From the NCBI GenBank assembly GCA_900546325.1, contig URCR01000008.1, positions 1-64,000 on the forward strand: a stretch of 64,000 nt of DNA, in the 5' to 3' direction. Position 1 is the stretch's first letter; every line of letters begins with the position of its first letter. A model generated the notes under the pieces. It was given only the letters and a program-made list of their open reading frames with translations. It did no database searches and was not told the origin of the DNA. Source of the stretch: an uncultured Lachnospiraceae bacterium (lineage in GTDB: Bacteria; Bacillota; Clostridia; Lachnospirales; Lachnospiraceae). The translations under genes were made by a program, and so were the position numbers. Of the stretch, positions 8,673 to 17,554 are shown piece after piece.

Positions 8673-9551
8673 ATGAAGAAAGAACTCCGCACACAGTTTC
8701 TTACACGCCAGCATATGGTGTCGAAGGATTTTGAGATTTACTATTACAGTGACACGAATCTCTTAAAAGTAGAAAATCATGCCCACAATTACTATGAATT
8801 TTATTTTTTTCTGGAAGGTGATGTCAGTATCCAGATCGGCTCTGACATCTATCCGGTTCAATTCGGTGACATTATGCTGATCCCACCGCACATTTACCAT
8901 CACTCGATCATCCACAGTTCTAAAGTTCCTTACCGGAGATTTATCTTCTGGATCAGTCAGGAATATTGTAATTATCTTGCCCAAATTTCGCCGGATTATG
9001 TATATCTTATGCATCATGTACAGGCGACACACACCTATCTGTACCACAACGACCGGGTATCCTTCAATGCTGTGCAGTCCAAGGCGCTTCGACTAATTGA
9101 GGAAATGCAGTCGGATAAGTTCGGAAAAGAAGCGCAGATCCCTCTGTCTGTCAACGATCTGATCCTTCATCTGAACCGGATGATCTACGAACGTCTGCAT
9201 CCCGCAAGACAGCACGAAGGACTTGCCCTGTACCAGAATATCTCCCAGTATATTGAGGAGCACCTAAATGAAGACTTGTCACTGGACCGCCTTGCCAGAG
9301 AATTTTATGTGAGCAAGTATCATATTGCCCACATCTTCAAGGACAACATCGGAATCTCCGTGCACCAGTACATCACAAAGAAGCGGTTGGACCAGTGCCG
9401 GGAGGCAATTCTTGGGAATATGAGCATTACTGAAATCTACCAGTTATTCGGATTTCGGGATTACTCCAGCTTTTACCGGGCATTTAAAAAAGAATACGGA
9501 ATCTCCCCGAAAGACTATCGGGATATGAATTCATTGATTTTGAATCATTAG
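8673..9551 (+). CDS. AraC-family transcriptional regulator
   Basis: A 292-residue protein with an N-terminal cupin sensor domain (HAHNYYEFYFFLEGDVSIQIG region, about residues 37-57) and a C-terminal double helix-turn-helix of the AraC type. The latter carries LDRLAREFYVSKYHIAHIFK and the signature GFRDYSSFYRAFKKEYGISPKDYR. It is transcribed away from uxuA-uxuB from a shared 177-nt intergenic region, so it is a likely activator of the glucuronate branch. Its ligand cannot be read from the sequence. Confidence 0.88.
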   Translation: MKKELRTQFLTRQHMVSKDFEIYYYSDTNLLKVENHAHNYYEFYFFLEGDVSIQIGSDIYPVQFGDIMLIPPHIYHHSIIHSSKVPYRRFIFWISQEYCNYLAQISPDYVYLMHHVQATHTYLYHNDRVSFNAVQSKALRLIEEMQSDKFGKEAQIPLSVNDLILHLNRMIYERLHPARQHEGLALYQNISQYIEEHLNEDLSLDRLAREFYVSKYHIAHIFKDNIGISVHQYITKKRLDQCREAILGNMSITEIYQLFGFRDYSSFYRAFKKEYGISPKDYRDMNSLILNH

Positions 9552-9573
9552 ATTTCCGCATTCTTCTTATTTT

Positions 9574-11163
9574 TTACTTCTGATTTGCCGGCTCGATCGC
9601 GATGGATTTTCCTTTAATCTTCACATTCTGCATTGCGTGAAGAACGTCTCTTGCATACTCTCTCGGCACTTCTACAAATGTATATTTATCAAACATATCG
9701 ATCGTTCCAATCAGTTTTCCCGGCATTCCGCTTTCTCCCGCAAGCGCCCCGAGAATGTCTCCCGGTCTTGCTTTTTGCTTCTTTCCGATGTTGATGAACA
9801 GACGGACCATACCAGGCTCTTCCGCTCCGGTATCTCCGAAATCAAACTCATCTTCGGAACCACTCTCATCTTTCATACCCGTGTACAGCTTCAAAAATGC
9901 AGCTGCCATATCCATTGCTGTGTAGTCAGAAGTATTGACTTTCTCTTCGATCGCATTGATCATCATGGTCAGATCTTCTTTTTCGATCATCTTCTCAATT
10001 TCTTCTAACACGTTGTCAATCTTTGTATTGGCAACATCGTTCAGTGACGGTACTTTCTGTGCATAGACCTTTGTCTTGCAGTAACGCTGGATCTCTTTGA
10101 GCTTATACACTTCCTTTCCCGAAACAAAAGAAAAGGAACGCCCAACTCTTCCGGCTCTTCCCGTTCTTCCGATCCGGTGTACATAATACTCCTCATCCTG
10201 AGGCAGATCATAGTTAAATACCGCCTCCACTTCATCGACATCAATTCCTCTTGCAGCCACATCTGTCGCTACAAGGATATCTGTCTTTCCACTTCTGAAT
10301 CCCTGCATCACACGGTCTCTCTGTGCCTGCTTCATATCTCCATGAAGCCCTGCCGCAAAGTATCCACGCCCTAACAATGCAGTTACAAGCAGATCCACCT
10401 GCTTCTTCGTATTACAGAAGATCACGGAAAGCTTCGGTGCATAAATGTCAAGCAGACGTGTCAGCACTTCTTCCTTGTTCTTCGGTTTCACTTCATAGTA
10501 GAACTGCTCAATATTCGGCACAGTCAGTTCTTTTTTCGTCACTTTGATCACTTCGGCATTCTTCTGGAATTTCTTCGTGATTTCCATGATCGCCTTCGGC
10601 ATGGTTGCTGAAAACAATACGGTCTGCCGCTCCTCCGGAACTCCCTCCAGAATCGTCTCGATATCCTCACGGAATCCCATGTTCAACATCTCATCCGCCT
10701 CGTCCAGGATCACTGTGTGCACCTGCTCCATTTTAATCGTCTTTCTTCTCATATGGTCCATCACACGTCCCGGGGTTCCAATGATCAGCTGCGTTCCACT
10801 CTTTAAGGAACGGATCTGCTTTACAATTTCCTGACCTCCGTAAATCGGGAGTACTTTGATTCCGTGCATATACTTCGCCAGATTCCGAATCTCTTCTGCC
10901 ACCTGAATGGCAAGTTCTCTTGTCGGGCAGAGAACAATCCCCTGTAATTTCTTATTCTTCGGATCAATTTTTTCAAGCATCGGAATTCCAAATGCCGCTG
11001 TCTTTCCTGTTCCTGTCTGTGCCTGTCCGATGATATCCCTTCCTGTCATCATAACCGGGATCGCCTTGCTCTGAATCGGAGATGCCTCCTCAAATCCCAT
11101 ATGTTTTACCGCTTTCTGAATCTCAGGGCAGATTCCAAGCTCTTCAAATCTTAATGTTTCCAT
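9574..11163 (-). CDS. DEAD-box ATP-dependent RNA helicase with C-terminal RNA-binding domain
   Basis: A 529-residue helicase with all core motifs: AQTGTGKT (I), PTRELAIQV (Ia), DEAD (II), SAT (III), ATDVAARGIDV (V) and HRIGRTGRAG (VI). The last 70 residues (VRLFINIGKKQKARPGDILGAL and beyond) form a DbpA-type RNA-binding domain like that of DbpA/DeaD/CshA proteins. It likely remodels rRNA or mRNA in ribosome assembly, cold response or decay. It is monocistronic, with AAAGGAAAC before the ATG. DeaD/CshA versus DbpA cannot be settled without comparison. Confidence 0.93.
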   Translation of the reverse strand: METLRFEELGICPEIQKAVKHMGFEEASPIQSKAIPVMMTGRDIIGQAQTGTGKTAAFGIPMLEKIDPKNKKLQGIVLCPTRELAIQVAEEIRNLAKYMHGIKVLPIYGGQEIVKQIRSLKSGTQLIIGTPGRVMDHMRRKTIKMEQVHTVILDEADEMLNMGFREDIETILEGVPEERQTVLFSATMPKAIMEITKKFQKNAEVIKVTKKELTVPNIEQFYYEVKPKNKEEVLTRLLDIYAPKLSVIFCNTKKQVDLLVTALLGRGYFAAGLHGDMKQAQRDRVMQGFRSGKTDILVATDVAARGIDVDEVEAVFNYDLPQDEEYYVHRIGRTGRAGRVGRSFSFVSGKEVYKLKEIQRYCKTKVYAQKVPSLNDVANTKIDNVLEEIEKMIEKEDLTMMINAIEEKVNTSDYTAMDMAAAFLKLYTGMKDESGSEDEFDFGDTGAEEPGMVRLFINIGKKQKARPGDILGALAGESGMPGKLIGTIDMFDKYTFVEVPREYARDVLHAMQNVKIKGKSIAIEPANQK

Positions 11164-11427
11164 GATCTGTTTCCTTTCCGTTCCTTCTGTATTTATTCAT
11201 GCTGTCATGTATACTTGTTTATCCTACAGTCTCTGACTACTATTTCTGTCCACAAAAATGAGACTGGTGCAAAATGAACTTTGCAACAGCCCCACTCATA
11301 GAATACACGCTTCCCATCATAACAGATGCCTTGAAATTTGTCTATCTTTTTGCCAGCTATTTATTTTTATTCCCAATCTCTTATCCATGATAAACGACTA
11401 CTATCTATAGCGCTTATCTGACTGTCA

Positions 11428-12081
11428 TTAAAATGTCAATCCACTTTTATCATACATTGCTTCGTCTATTTTCAGAAGATCCTCATCTGAAATTGAATAT
11501 ACGTTGTTAGAATCTTTTGTAACACTAATCTCAATCGTCTGCTTTTCTCCATAGGTAAGGTTCTCCAGATTCTCGGACATTTTATCATGTAGAATCACAA
11601 AAGTCTGTTCCATGATCTCTTCTTCCGAAGGCATCTCACCACTTTCCATCTTCGATGTAACAAACTCCTCCATCTCTGTCTGTGCAGCTTCCATCACCCC
11701 ATCAAAAATCTTTGCTGGCTGCACTTCTACCTGGACTGTAAAATTCTTGTCCTCATTCTCTTTTGCTTCTTTCACATCATATTTTAGTTTCTTGAATATT
11801 TCAACATAAAGATCTTTATATTTCTCTGTTGATTCATCTGAAATCCCAGCCGATGTAAGTTGATTCATGGCAAGTTCCAGATTTTTATTATATTCCTTTT
11901 CCGCCTCTTCTTTTGTTGACTTTGTAAGTTTGATATATTCATCAAACTCTCCCTTATAACTTGCATCAAGACATGCCTTCGTATACCCGGCTGCATCAAA
12001 CTTTTGAAATGCCGAACATCCAGAAAGGACCATCACAGATACCACTAATAACACTGCCATTGCTCTTTTTACTCTTCTCAT
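11428..12081 (-). CDS. Putative lipoprotein of unknown function
   Basis: A 217-residue protein with a signal peptide ending in a lipobox (VLSGC, Cys near residue 22), so it is probably membrane-anchored outside the cell. The mature part is rich in Lys and Glu and mostly helical by appearance, like the small DUF5105-type lipoproteins common in Lachnospiraceae. No catalytic motif is visible. It stands alone between the helicase and the hemolysin III-type gene. The 264-nt gap toward the helicase holds no recognisable feature. Confidence 0.7.
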   Translation of the reverse strand: MRRVKRAMAVLLVVSVMVLSGCSAFQKFDAAGYTKACLDASYKGEFDEYIKLTKSTKEEAEKEYNKNLELAMNQLTSAGISDESTEKYKDLYVEIFKKLKYDVKEAKENEDKNFTVQVEVQPAKIFDGVMEAAQTEMEEFVTSKMESGEMPSEEEIMEQTFVILHDKMSENLENLTYGEKQTIEISVTKDSNNVYSISDEDLLKIDEAMYDKSGLTF

Positions 12082-12463
12082 ACGCTTTCCCTCATATCTT
12101 TCGTATCTTTTAAATAACCTTTACTAAAAACAAATACATACAAAACATCAGATCTCAAAGCTTCATTATATAGATAATCTGTTTAAAAATACATTTTTAA
12201 ATCATATAATTTTTATGTACTTTATTTAGTTTTATTCTGTATTCATCTATAGTTTTTATAATTATATCATAAACTCCTGATAACTTCCACTTAATTATTT
12301 ACATTTTCAAAAATTTATATCTGCTGCTGTTTGCCGTTTTTCACTTTATCTCTATGAATTTCCCCTTGAATTTTCGTAATAGAAGTAGTAACATTAGCAT
12401 ATACTTAATGTAGTATTAAAAACCACTTGTTGTTTTATCCATAGTTAGTCAGGAGGCATTCTT
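12082..12463. other. AT-rich intergenic region between divergent genes
   Basis: A 382-nt non-coding stretch, very AT-rich, that must carry the promoters of the divergent lipoprotein and hemolysin III-type genes. A possible plus-strand promoter is TTGAAT-17-TAACAT, ending near 12394. I saw no hairpin, riboswitch or repeat. Confidence 0.5.
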
Positions 12464-13120
12464 ATGAAACAAAAACATTTAAAAGATCCGGGAAGCGCCA
12501 TTACCCATTTTATCGCAATGCTGATGGCCATCTTTTCCGCAACACCACTGTTGATAAAAGCAGCACACAAAGGAGATCCCATTTATGTGATTTCCCTTGC
12601 AATCTTCATTGGAAGTATGATCTTATTATATACCGCGAGTACCTTATATCACTCCCTTGATATTTCCGAGAAAGTCAATAAATGTCTGAAGAAATTTGAC
12701 CACATGATGATTTCAGTGCTGATCGCAGGAAGCTACACGCCTATCTGCCTGATCACCTTGAAAGGACCTGTCGGCTATACCATGCTTGCAATTGTGTGGG
12801 GCATTGCCATTGTGGGAATTCTTGTGAAAGCATTCTGGGTAAACTGTCCGAAATGGTTCTCCTCTGTTCTCTATATCGGAATGGGATGGACCTGTGTTCT
12901 GGCATTTACAAAACTTCTCGATGCGATGTCCCCGGGCGGATTCGGATGGCTTTTGGCAGGCGGTATCATCTATACCATCGGCGGAATTATTTACGCACTG
13001 AAACTTCCGATCTTCAACAACAAGCATAAGAACTTCGGAAGCCATGAGATCTTCCATCTGTTTGTGATGGGCGGAAGCGTCTGCCACTTTATTGTGATGT
13101 ATGTGTTCCTGTTGAGATGA
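12464..13120 (+). CDS. Hemolysin III family (PAQR-type) membrane protein
   Basis: A 218-residue protein with about seven hydrophobic helices, of the TrhA/YqfA (hemolysin III, PAQR) family. Conserved polar residues are present: SxxxH in the first half (STLYHS), the DH of KKFDHMMI, and the C-terminal SHEIFHLFVMGGSVCHF. These His/Asp/Ser residues form the metal site in adiponectin-receptor-like proteins. Despite the name, a role in membrane lipid homeostasis is better supported than haemolysis. It has no operon partners and is followed by a large hairpin. Confidence 0.85.
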   Translation: MKQKHLKDPGSAITHFIAMLMAIFSATPLLIKAAHKGDPIYVISLAIFIGSMILLYTASTLYHSLDISEKVNKCLKKFDHMMISVLIAGSYTPICLITLKGPVGYTMLAIVWGIAIVGILVKAFWVNCPKWFSSVLYIGMGWTCVLAFTKLLDAMSPGGFGWLLAGGIIYTIGGIIYALKLPIFNNKHKNFGSHEIFHLFVMGGSVCHFIVMYVFLLR

Positions 13121-13140
13121 TCTCTATCACTCATAGAAAG

Positions 13141-13205
13141 GATATGCGCCCTTTCCGGCGACAAGCTTTGATTTTTCTACTTGTCCTCTTAAAAGGGCGC
13201 ATATC
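13141..13205. terminator. Long hairpin between convergent genes
   Basis: GATATGCGCCCTTT (13141-13154) is perfectly mirrored by AAAGGGCGCATATC (13192-13205), with a 37-nt loop that itself holds GACAAG/CTTGTC. It lies between the hemolysin III-type gene and uxaC. U-runs are weak on both strands, so this is a probable but atypical bidirectional terminator. Confidence 0.55.
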
Positions 13206-13238
13206 AAAAGAAATGAATCTTTATTCGGCGACAATTTT

Positions 13239-14663
13239 CTATTTCTGCTGTGTCAAAGGCAGATCAAATCCGAAATAATTTACCGCATTGTTGTAAGAAA
13301 TATCTTCTATCATTTTTCCAAGCCTCTGCTCATCGGCCGGATATTCCCCGTTTTCTACCCAGTTCCCAATCAGTTCACATAAAATTCGTCTAAAATATTC
13401 ATGTCTGGTATAGGAAAGGAAGCTTCTGGAATCTGTAAGCATTCCGACAAAATTTCCGAGAAGACCAAGATTTGCCAGAGATGTCATCTGCTCTGTCATT
13501 CCTGTCTTGTGATCGTTAAACCACCATGCTGATCCCTGTTGAATTTTTCCGACTGCACTCTGGTCTTGAAAACATCCAAGAATCGTTCCGATCGCAGCGT
13601 TATCGTTTGGATTTAAACTATAAATAATTGTTTTCGGAAGTTCATCTGTCTGATTCAGTGCATTTAGAAAATCAGCCATTTCTGAAGACGGCGCATAATT
13701 GTTGATGCAATCATATCCGGTATCTGGTCCAAGCTCCCGATATTGAAGAACATTGTTGTCCCTCTTACATCCATAGTGCAGCTGCATAGCCCATCCGCGC
13801 TTATGGTATTCCCTTCCAACAAAAAGCATAAATGCTGTTTTATACTTTAATTCTTCTTCCTTGGAGACAAATTCGCCTCTCATTCTTTTCTCAAAGATCT
13901 GTTCCAGTTCCCCATCGGAAGCAGGTCTGTACATAACAAATTCCAGTGCATGATCGGATGCCCTGCAGCCATAGGACGCAAAATGCTCCATCCTTACTTT
14001 CAGTGCTTCCTTCAGATCCTCAAATGTCTTTATCTCTCTCTGGCTGGCTTCCTCCAGTTTCTTCAGATAATCCAAATAATCTGGTTTTTCAATATTCATT
14101 GCCTTATCCGGACGCCATGCCGGAAGCACCTGCACATCAAACGTCTCATCTTCTGCGATAACCTTATGCCATTCCAATGAATCAACCGGATCATCGGTTG
14201 TACAAATTAATTTTACATTGGATTTTCTGATGATATTTCTTACACTCATCGAATCTTCCTGTAATTTTTTATTGCACAAATTCCAGACTTCCTCTGCCGT
14301 TTCTCCGTTTAACGCTCCTGTATATCCAAAATATCTCTGCAGCTCTAAGTGGCTCCAATGGTATAGCGGATTTCCAATCGCTTTCTCCAGAGTCTCTGCC
14401 CATTTCTGAAACTTTTCCCTGTCTGTGGCATTTCCTGTAATATAATATTCATCAATGCCGTTAGAGCGCATCTGACGCCATTTATAGTGATCGCCTCCCA
14501 GCCATACCTGTGTGATATTTTCAAATTTTCTGTCTTCTGCAATTTCTTTTGGAGCAATATGGCAATGATAATCCAGTACCGGTGTTGCTTCTGCATACTT
14601 ATGAAATAGATTCTGTGCAGTTTCTGTCGATAACAAAAACTCTTTATCCATAAATTGTTTCAT
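13239..14663 (-). CDS. uxaC: Uronate isomerase (glucuronate/galacturonate isomerase)
   Basis: A 474-residue amidohydrolase-fold isomerase (E. coli UxaC is about 470). It converts D-glucuronate to D-fructuronate and D-galacturonate to D-tagaturonate, supplying UxuB and UxaB encoded nearby. Conserved segments include the metal-binding DYHCHIAPKEIAED near residue 36 and GSAWWFNDHKTGM toward the C-terminus. It is the last gene of the eight-gene minus-strand operon that starts with the ABC transporter, 24 nt after the transaldolase gene. A GGGGAAAGGA site precedes the ATG. Confidence 0.95.
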   Translation of the reverse strand: MKQFMDKEFLLSTETAQNLFHKYAEATPVLDYHCHIAPKEIAEDRKFENITQVWLGGDHYKWRQMRSNGIDEYYITGNATDREKFQKWAETLEKAIGNPLYHWSHLELQRYFGYTGALNGETAEEVWNLCNKKLQEDSMSVRNIIRKSNVKLICTTDDPVDSLEWHKVIAEDETFDVQVLPAWRPDKAMNIEKPDYLDYLKKLEEASQREIKTFEDLKEALKVRMEHFASYGCRASDHALEFVMYRPASDGELEQIFEKRMRGEFVSKEEELKYKTAFMLFVGREYHKRGWAMQLHYGCKRDNNVLQYRELGPDTGYDCINNYAPSSEMADFLNALNQTDELPKTIIYSLNPNDNAAIGTILGCFQDQSAVGKIQQGSAWWFNDHKTGMTEQMTSLANLGLLGNFVGMLTDSRSFLSYTRHEYFRRILCELIGNWVENGEYPADEQRLGKMIEDISYNNAVNYFGFDLPLTQQK

Positions 14664-14687
14664 GAATCCTTTCCCCTTCCTCTGATT

Positions 14688-15341
14688 TTAGTCGCCAAAA
14701 ACAGCTCTGTAATCTGCCTGAAATTTCTCAATTCCCTGATCTGTGAGTGGATGTTTGATCATCTGCTCAATGACCTTATACGGTACTGTTGCAATATCAG
14801 CACCTGCAAGCGCACAGTCCGTCACATGAATCGGGTTGCGTACACTTGCTGCAATAATCTCCGTATCCAGCTCTGCAACAGCAAAAATCTCTGAAATTTC
14901 CCGGATCAGGTCAATTCCCCGTACTGAAATATCATCCAGTCTTCCTAAGAACGGAGAAACATACGCCGCTCCTGCCCTTGCTGCCAAGAGTGCCTGATTT
15001 GCTGTGAAGATCAATGTCATATTTACCTTGATACCTTCCGCAGCCAATGCCTTACATGCTTTCAGCCCTTCTGCAGTCATCGGAATTTTTACGACCATGT
15101 TCGGGTGAATCTCCGCAATGTTCTTTCCTTCTGCGATCATTCCTTCTGCATCTGTGGTTGTTGCTTTTACTTCTCCGCTGATCGGACCATCTACAATTGC
15201 GGTAATCTCCCGGATCACTTCTTCAAATACCCGGCCTTCCTTAGCGATCAATGACGGATTTGTCGTCACCCCGCAGATGACTCCCATATCACTTGCTTTT
15301 CTAATATCTTCTACCTTTGCTGTGTCAATAAAAAATTTCAT
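14688..15341 (-). CDS. Fructose-6-phosphate aldolase / transaldolase-like protein
   Basis: A 217-residue TalC/FSA-type class I aldolase. The Schiff-base lysine is K85 in VVKIPMT, the same position as in E. coli FSA, and GVTTNPSLIAKEG (residues 24-36) is the family signature. Such enzymes transfer or release dihydroxyacetone units. GGAGGTG lies 7 nt before the ATG. It sits between a cupin gene and uxaC, downstream of both transketolase halves, so it could balance sugar phosphates or act on a uronate-derived ketose. The exact substrate is open. Confidence 0.88.
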   Translation of the reverse strand: MKFFIDTAKVEDIRKASDMGVICGVTTNPSLIAKEGRVFEEVIREITAIVDGPISGEVKATTTDAEGMIAEGKNIAEIHPNMVVKIPMTAEGLKACKALAAEGIKVNMTLIFTANQALLAARAGAAYVSPFLGRLDDISVRGIDLIREISEIFAVAELDTEIIAASVRNPIHVTDCALAGADIATVPYKVIEQMIKHPLTDQGIEKFQADYRAVFGD

Positions 15342-15368
15342 TTCCGCACACCTCCGTCTGCTGCCTGC

Positions 15369-15764
15369 CTACACGAGTTCCTTTACTTTGGCGATCTGAC
15401 TCTCATTTAATGAAAGAATATCACTGTTTTCCATAGATGTGTTAGAATCTTCAATCAGGATCATTTTCGTATCTTTACAAGTAACTGTATTGTGCCACAG
15501 CGTTGCAGGAATGTTATAGACTTTGTCTGGCTCCATTTTTACTGCTCCAAGTTCCAATCCATTCTCTGTCTCATTTGCATAGATCAGTGTACAGGAACCT
15601 TCCACAAGGACGAACAGTTCATCGGTCTTGTTGTGCCGTTCCAAGCAGTCGATCCCGGTGATATCATTTGCCGGTTTCCAGTTCTTGATACCGACCGTCC
15701 ACTTTTCATTTTCAAATACTCTCTGCATTCCTTCGCCTTCAAATGCATAATTTTCTATTTTCAT
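15369..15764 (-). CDS. Cupin-domain protein in the uronate operon
   Basis: A 131-residue single-cupin protein. Probable metal ligands are H44 and D48/E49 in RHNKTDELFVLVEG and H91 in LWHN. It looks like a small sugar isomerase or sugar-binding cupin rather than a transcription factor. It lies between the transketolase C-subunit gene and the transaldolase gene with short gaps, so it should act on a carbohydrate intermediate of this operon, for example an anomer, an aldose/ketose pair, or an unsaturated uronate as KdgF does. I do not recognise a specific characterised family. Confidence 0.75.
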   Translation of the reverse strand: MKIENYAFEGEGMQRVFENEKWTVGIKNWKPANDITGIDCLERHNKTDELFVLVEGSCTLIYANETENGLELGAVKMEPDKVYNIPATLWHNTVTCKDTKMILIEDSNTSMENSDILSLNESQIAKVKELV

Positions 15765-15795
15765 TTTTTCTTCCTCCGATTTTTTTAACAGTTTT

Positions 15796-16722
15796 CTATG
15801 CCAATGTTGCTTTACATTTTGCTATGATATTTTCTGCAGTCAGACCGTATGCTGCAAAAAGCTGATCAGGCTTTCCTGATTTGCCGAATTTATCCTGGAT
15901 TCCGACTCTTTCAAATTTTGCACCGGCATTCCCTGCAAGCACCTCTGCAACTGCAGAACCTAATCCTCCGATCACGGAATGTTCCTCAGCGGTCACGATT
16001 CCTTTGCATTTCTTATTCATCTCTAAAATGATTTCTGCATCAATCGGTTTGATCGTATGCATATTTACAACTGCCGCAGAAATTCCTTCTTTTTCCAGTT
16101 CTTCTGCTGCTTTCAGAGCGATTGGAACCATCAGTCCTGCCGTGATAATGCAGACATCGTTTCCGTCTCTCATAATATTTGCCTTTCCCGGAATAAACGG
16201 AGTATCTTCCTCTGTAATATCCTCACATACCGGTCTTGCCACACGGATATAGACTGGTCCATCTATCTCCGCAGCTGCCATAACCGCTTTCTCCGTCTCT
16301 TTTGGATCACACGGAACAAAAACGGTCATATTCGGCATCTCCCGCATCAGCGCAATATCTTCGATTGACTGATGACTTCCTCCGTCTTCCCCGACAGATA
16401 ACCCCGAATGTGAGAATGCAAATTTTACATTTGCATTTGTATAACAGATCGAATTTCTGATCTGTTCATATGCCCTTCCAGAACCGAACAGCGCAAATGT
16501 ACTTGCAAACGGTATGTATCCCGTATGTGCAAATCCTGCCGCCGCACACATCATATTGGCCTCGGCAATTCCCATGTTATAGAAACGGTCCGGATATGCC
16601 GCTGCAAATGTTGCAGACATTGTTGCGTGTGCGAGATCCGCATCCAAAGCTACTACTTTTTCATTTTTTGCACCCAGTTTTACTAATGCTTCTCCGTAAG
16701 CAACTCTCAGTGATTTTCCCAT
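15796..16722 (-). CDS. Transketolase, C-terminal (pyrimidine-binding/TK-C) subunit
   Basis: A 308-residue protein equal to the second half of transketolase: the pyrimidine-binding domain (GIAEANMMCAAAGFAHTGY near residue 52; the Glu is the TPP-activating residue) followed by the TK C-terminal domain. It pairs with the N-terminal half encoded just upstream (3 nt gap; GGAGG lies inside the upstream stop region), so translation is coupled. Split transketolases are common in Firmicutes and archaea. Placement in a uronate operon rather than a pentose phosphate locus is notable. Confidence 0.92.
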   Translation of the reverse strand: MGKSLRVAYGEALVKLGAKNEKVVALDADLAHATMSATFAAAYPDRFYNMGIAEANMMCAAAGFAHTGYIPFASTFALFGSGRAYEQIRNSICYTNANVKFAFSHSGLSVGEDGGSHQSIEDIALMREMPNMTVFVPCDPKETEKAVMAAAEIDGPVYIRVARPVCEDITEEDTPFIPGKANIMRDGNDVCIITAGLMVPIALKAAEELEKEGISAAVVNMHTIKPIDAEIILEMNKKCKGIVTAEEHSVIGGLGSAVAEVLAGNAGAKFERVGIQDKFGKSGKPDQLFAAYGLTAENIIAKCKATLA

Positions 16723-16725
16723 GTT

Positions 16726-17523
16726 TTACGCCTCCAATTCTTTCATTGCAATTTGAAATTCTTCTTCTGTCATCGGTCTTCCATGCCATCCCACCTGATT
16801 TTCCATAAAGGAAACTCCTTTTCCCTTGATGGTATTGCAGCAAATGAATTTCGGCTTGCCGCTAACCGGAGCCTTCAGTGCCTTTGTAATCTCTTCTATA
16901 TTGTGTCCATCTACTTCAAAACACTCAAACCCAAATGCCCTGAACTTCTCTGTAATATTTCCAAGTCCCATGACTTCGTCATTATTTCCATCAATCTGCA
17001 GCTTGTTATAATCAAGCATCACTGTAAAATTGTCCAGTTTGTAATGTGCCGCCGCCATCGCAGCTTCCCACACAAGTCCTTCCTGGCATTCTCCGTCACC
17101 GACTACGGTATATACTTTATAGTCTGCATTTGCATGTTTTGCTGCAAGCGCAAGTCCCATCGCAAGTGCAATTCCCTGTCCGAGCGATCCTGTATTCATA
17201 TCTACCCCAGGTGTCTTATTGCAGTCCGGATGTCCCTGCAGATGGCTGTCAATCTGTCTCAATCCTGCCAGATCTTCTTTCGGAAAATACCCGAGATCCG
17301 CAAGAATTGCATAAAGTGTCGGGCATGCATGTCCTTTGCTCAACACAAAACGGTCTCTGTCTTCCTTTTGAGGATTTTTCGGATCAATATTCATCACCTC
17401 ATAATAGAGTGACATCAGCATCTCTGTACAGGATAATGATCCTCCCGGGTGCCCTGACTGGCAGGCAAATAACATTTTCAAAATTTCTGCCCTTAACTCT
17501 TTTGCTTTTTGTTCATAGTTCAT
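16726..17523 (-). CDS. Transketolase, N-terminal (TPP pyrophosphate-binding) subunit
   Basis: A 265-residue protein equal to the first half of transketolase. It shows GHPGGSLSCTE, SKGHACPTLYA and the TPP motif GDGECQEG followed about 25 residues later by DYNKLQIDG. With the downstream C-terminal half it should form an active two-carbon ketol transferase. It is the fourth gene of the operon after the three ABC transporter genes (31 nt gap). Whether it serves central metabolism or a uronate-specific step is not decidable from sequence alone. Confidence 0.92.
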   Translation of the reverse strand: MNYEQKAKELRAEILKMLFACQSGHPGGSLSCTEMLMSLYYEVMNIDPKNPQKEDRDRFVLSKGHACPTLYAILADLGYFPKEDLAGLRQIDSHLQGHPDCNKTPGVDMNTGSLGQGIALAMGLALAAKHANADYKVYTVVGDGECQEGLVWEAAMAAAHYKLDNFTVMLDYNKLQIDGNNDEVMGLGNITEKFRAFGFECFEVDGHNIEEITKALKAPVSGKPKFICCNTIKGKGVSFMENQVGWHGRPMTEEEFQIAMKELEA

Positions 17524-17554
17524 TTCTTTCTTCCTCCTTTATTTTTCAACCACG

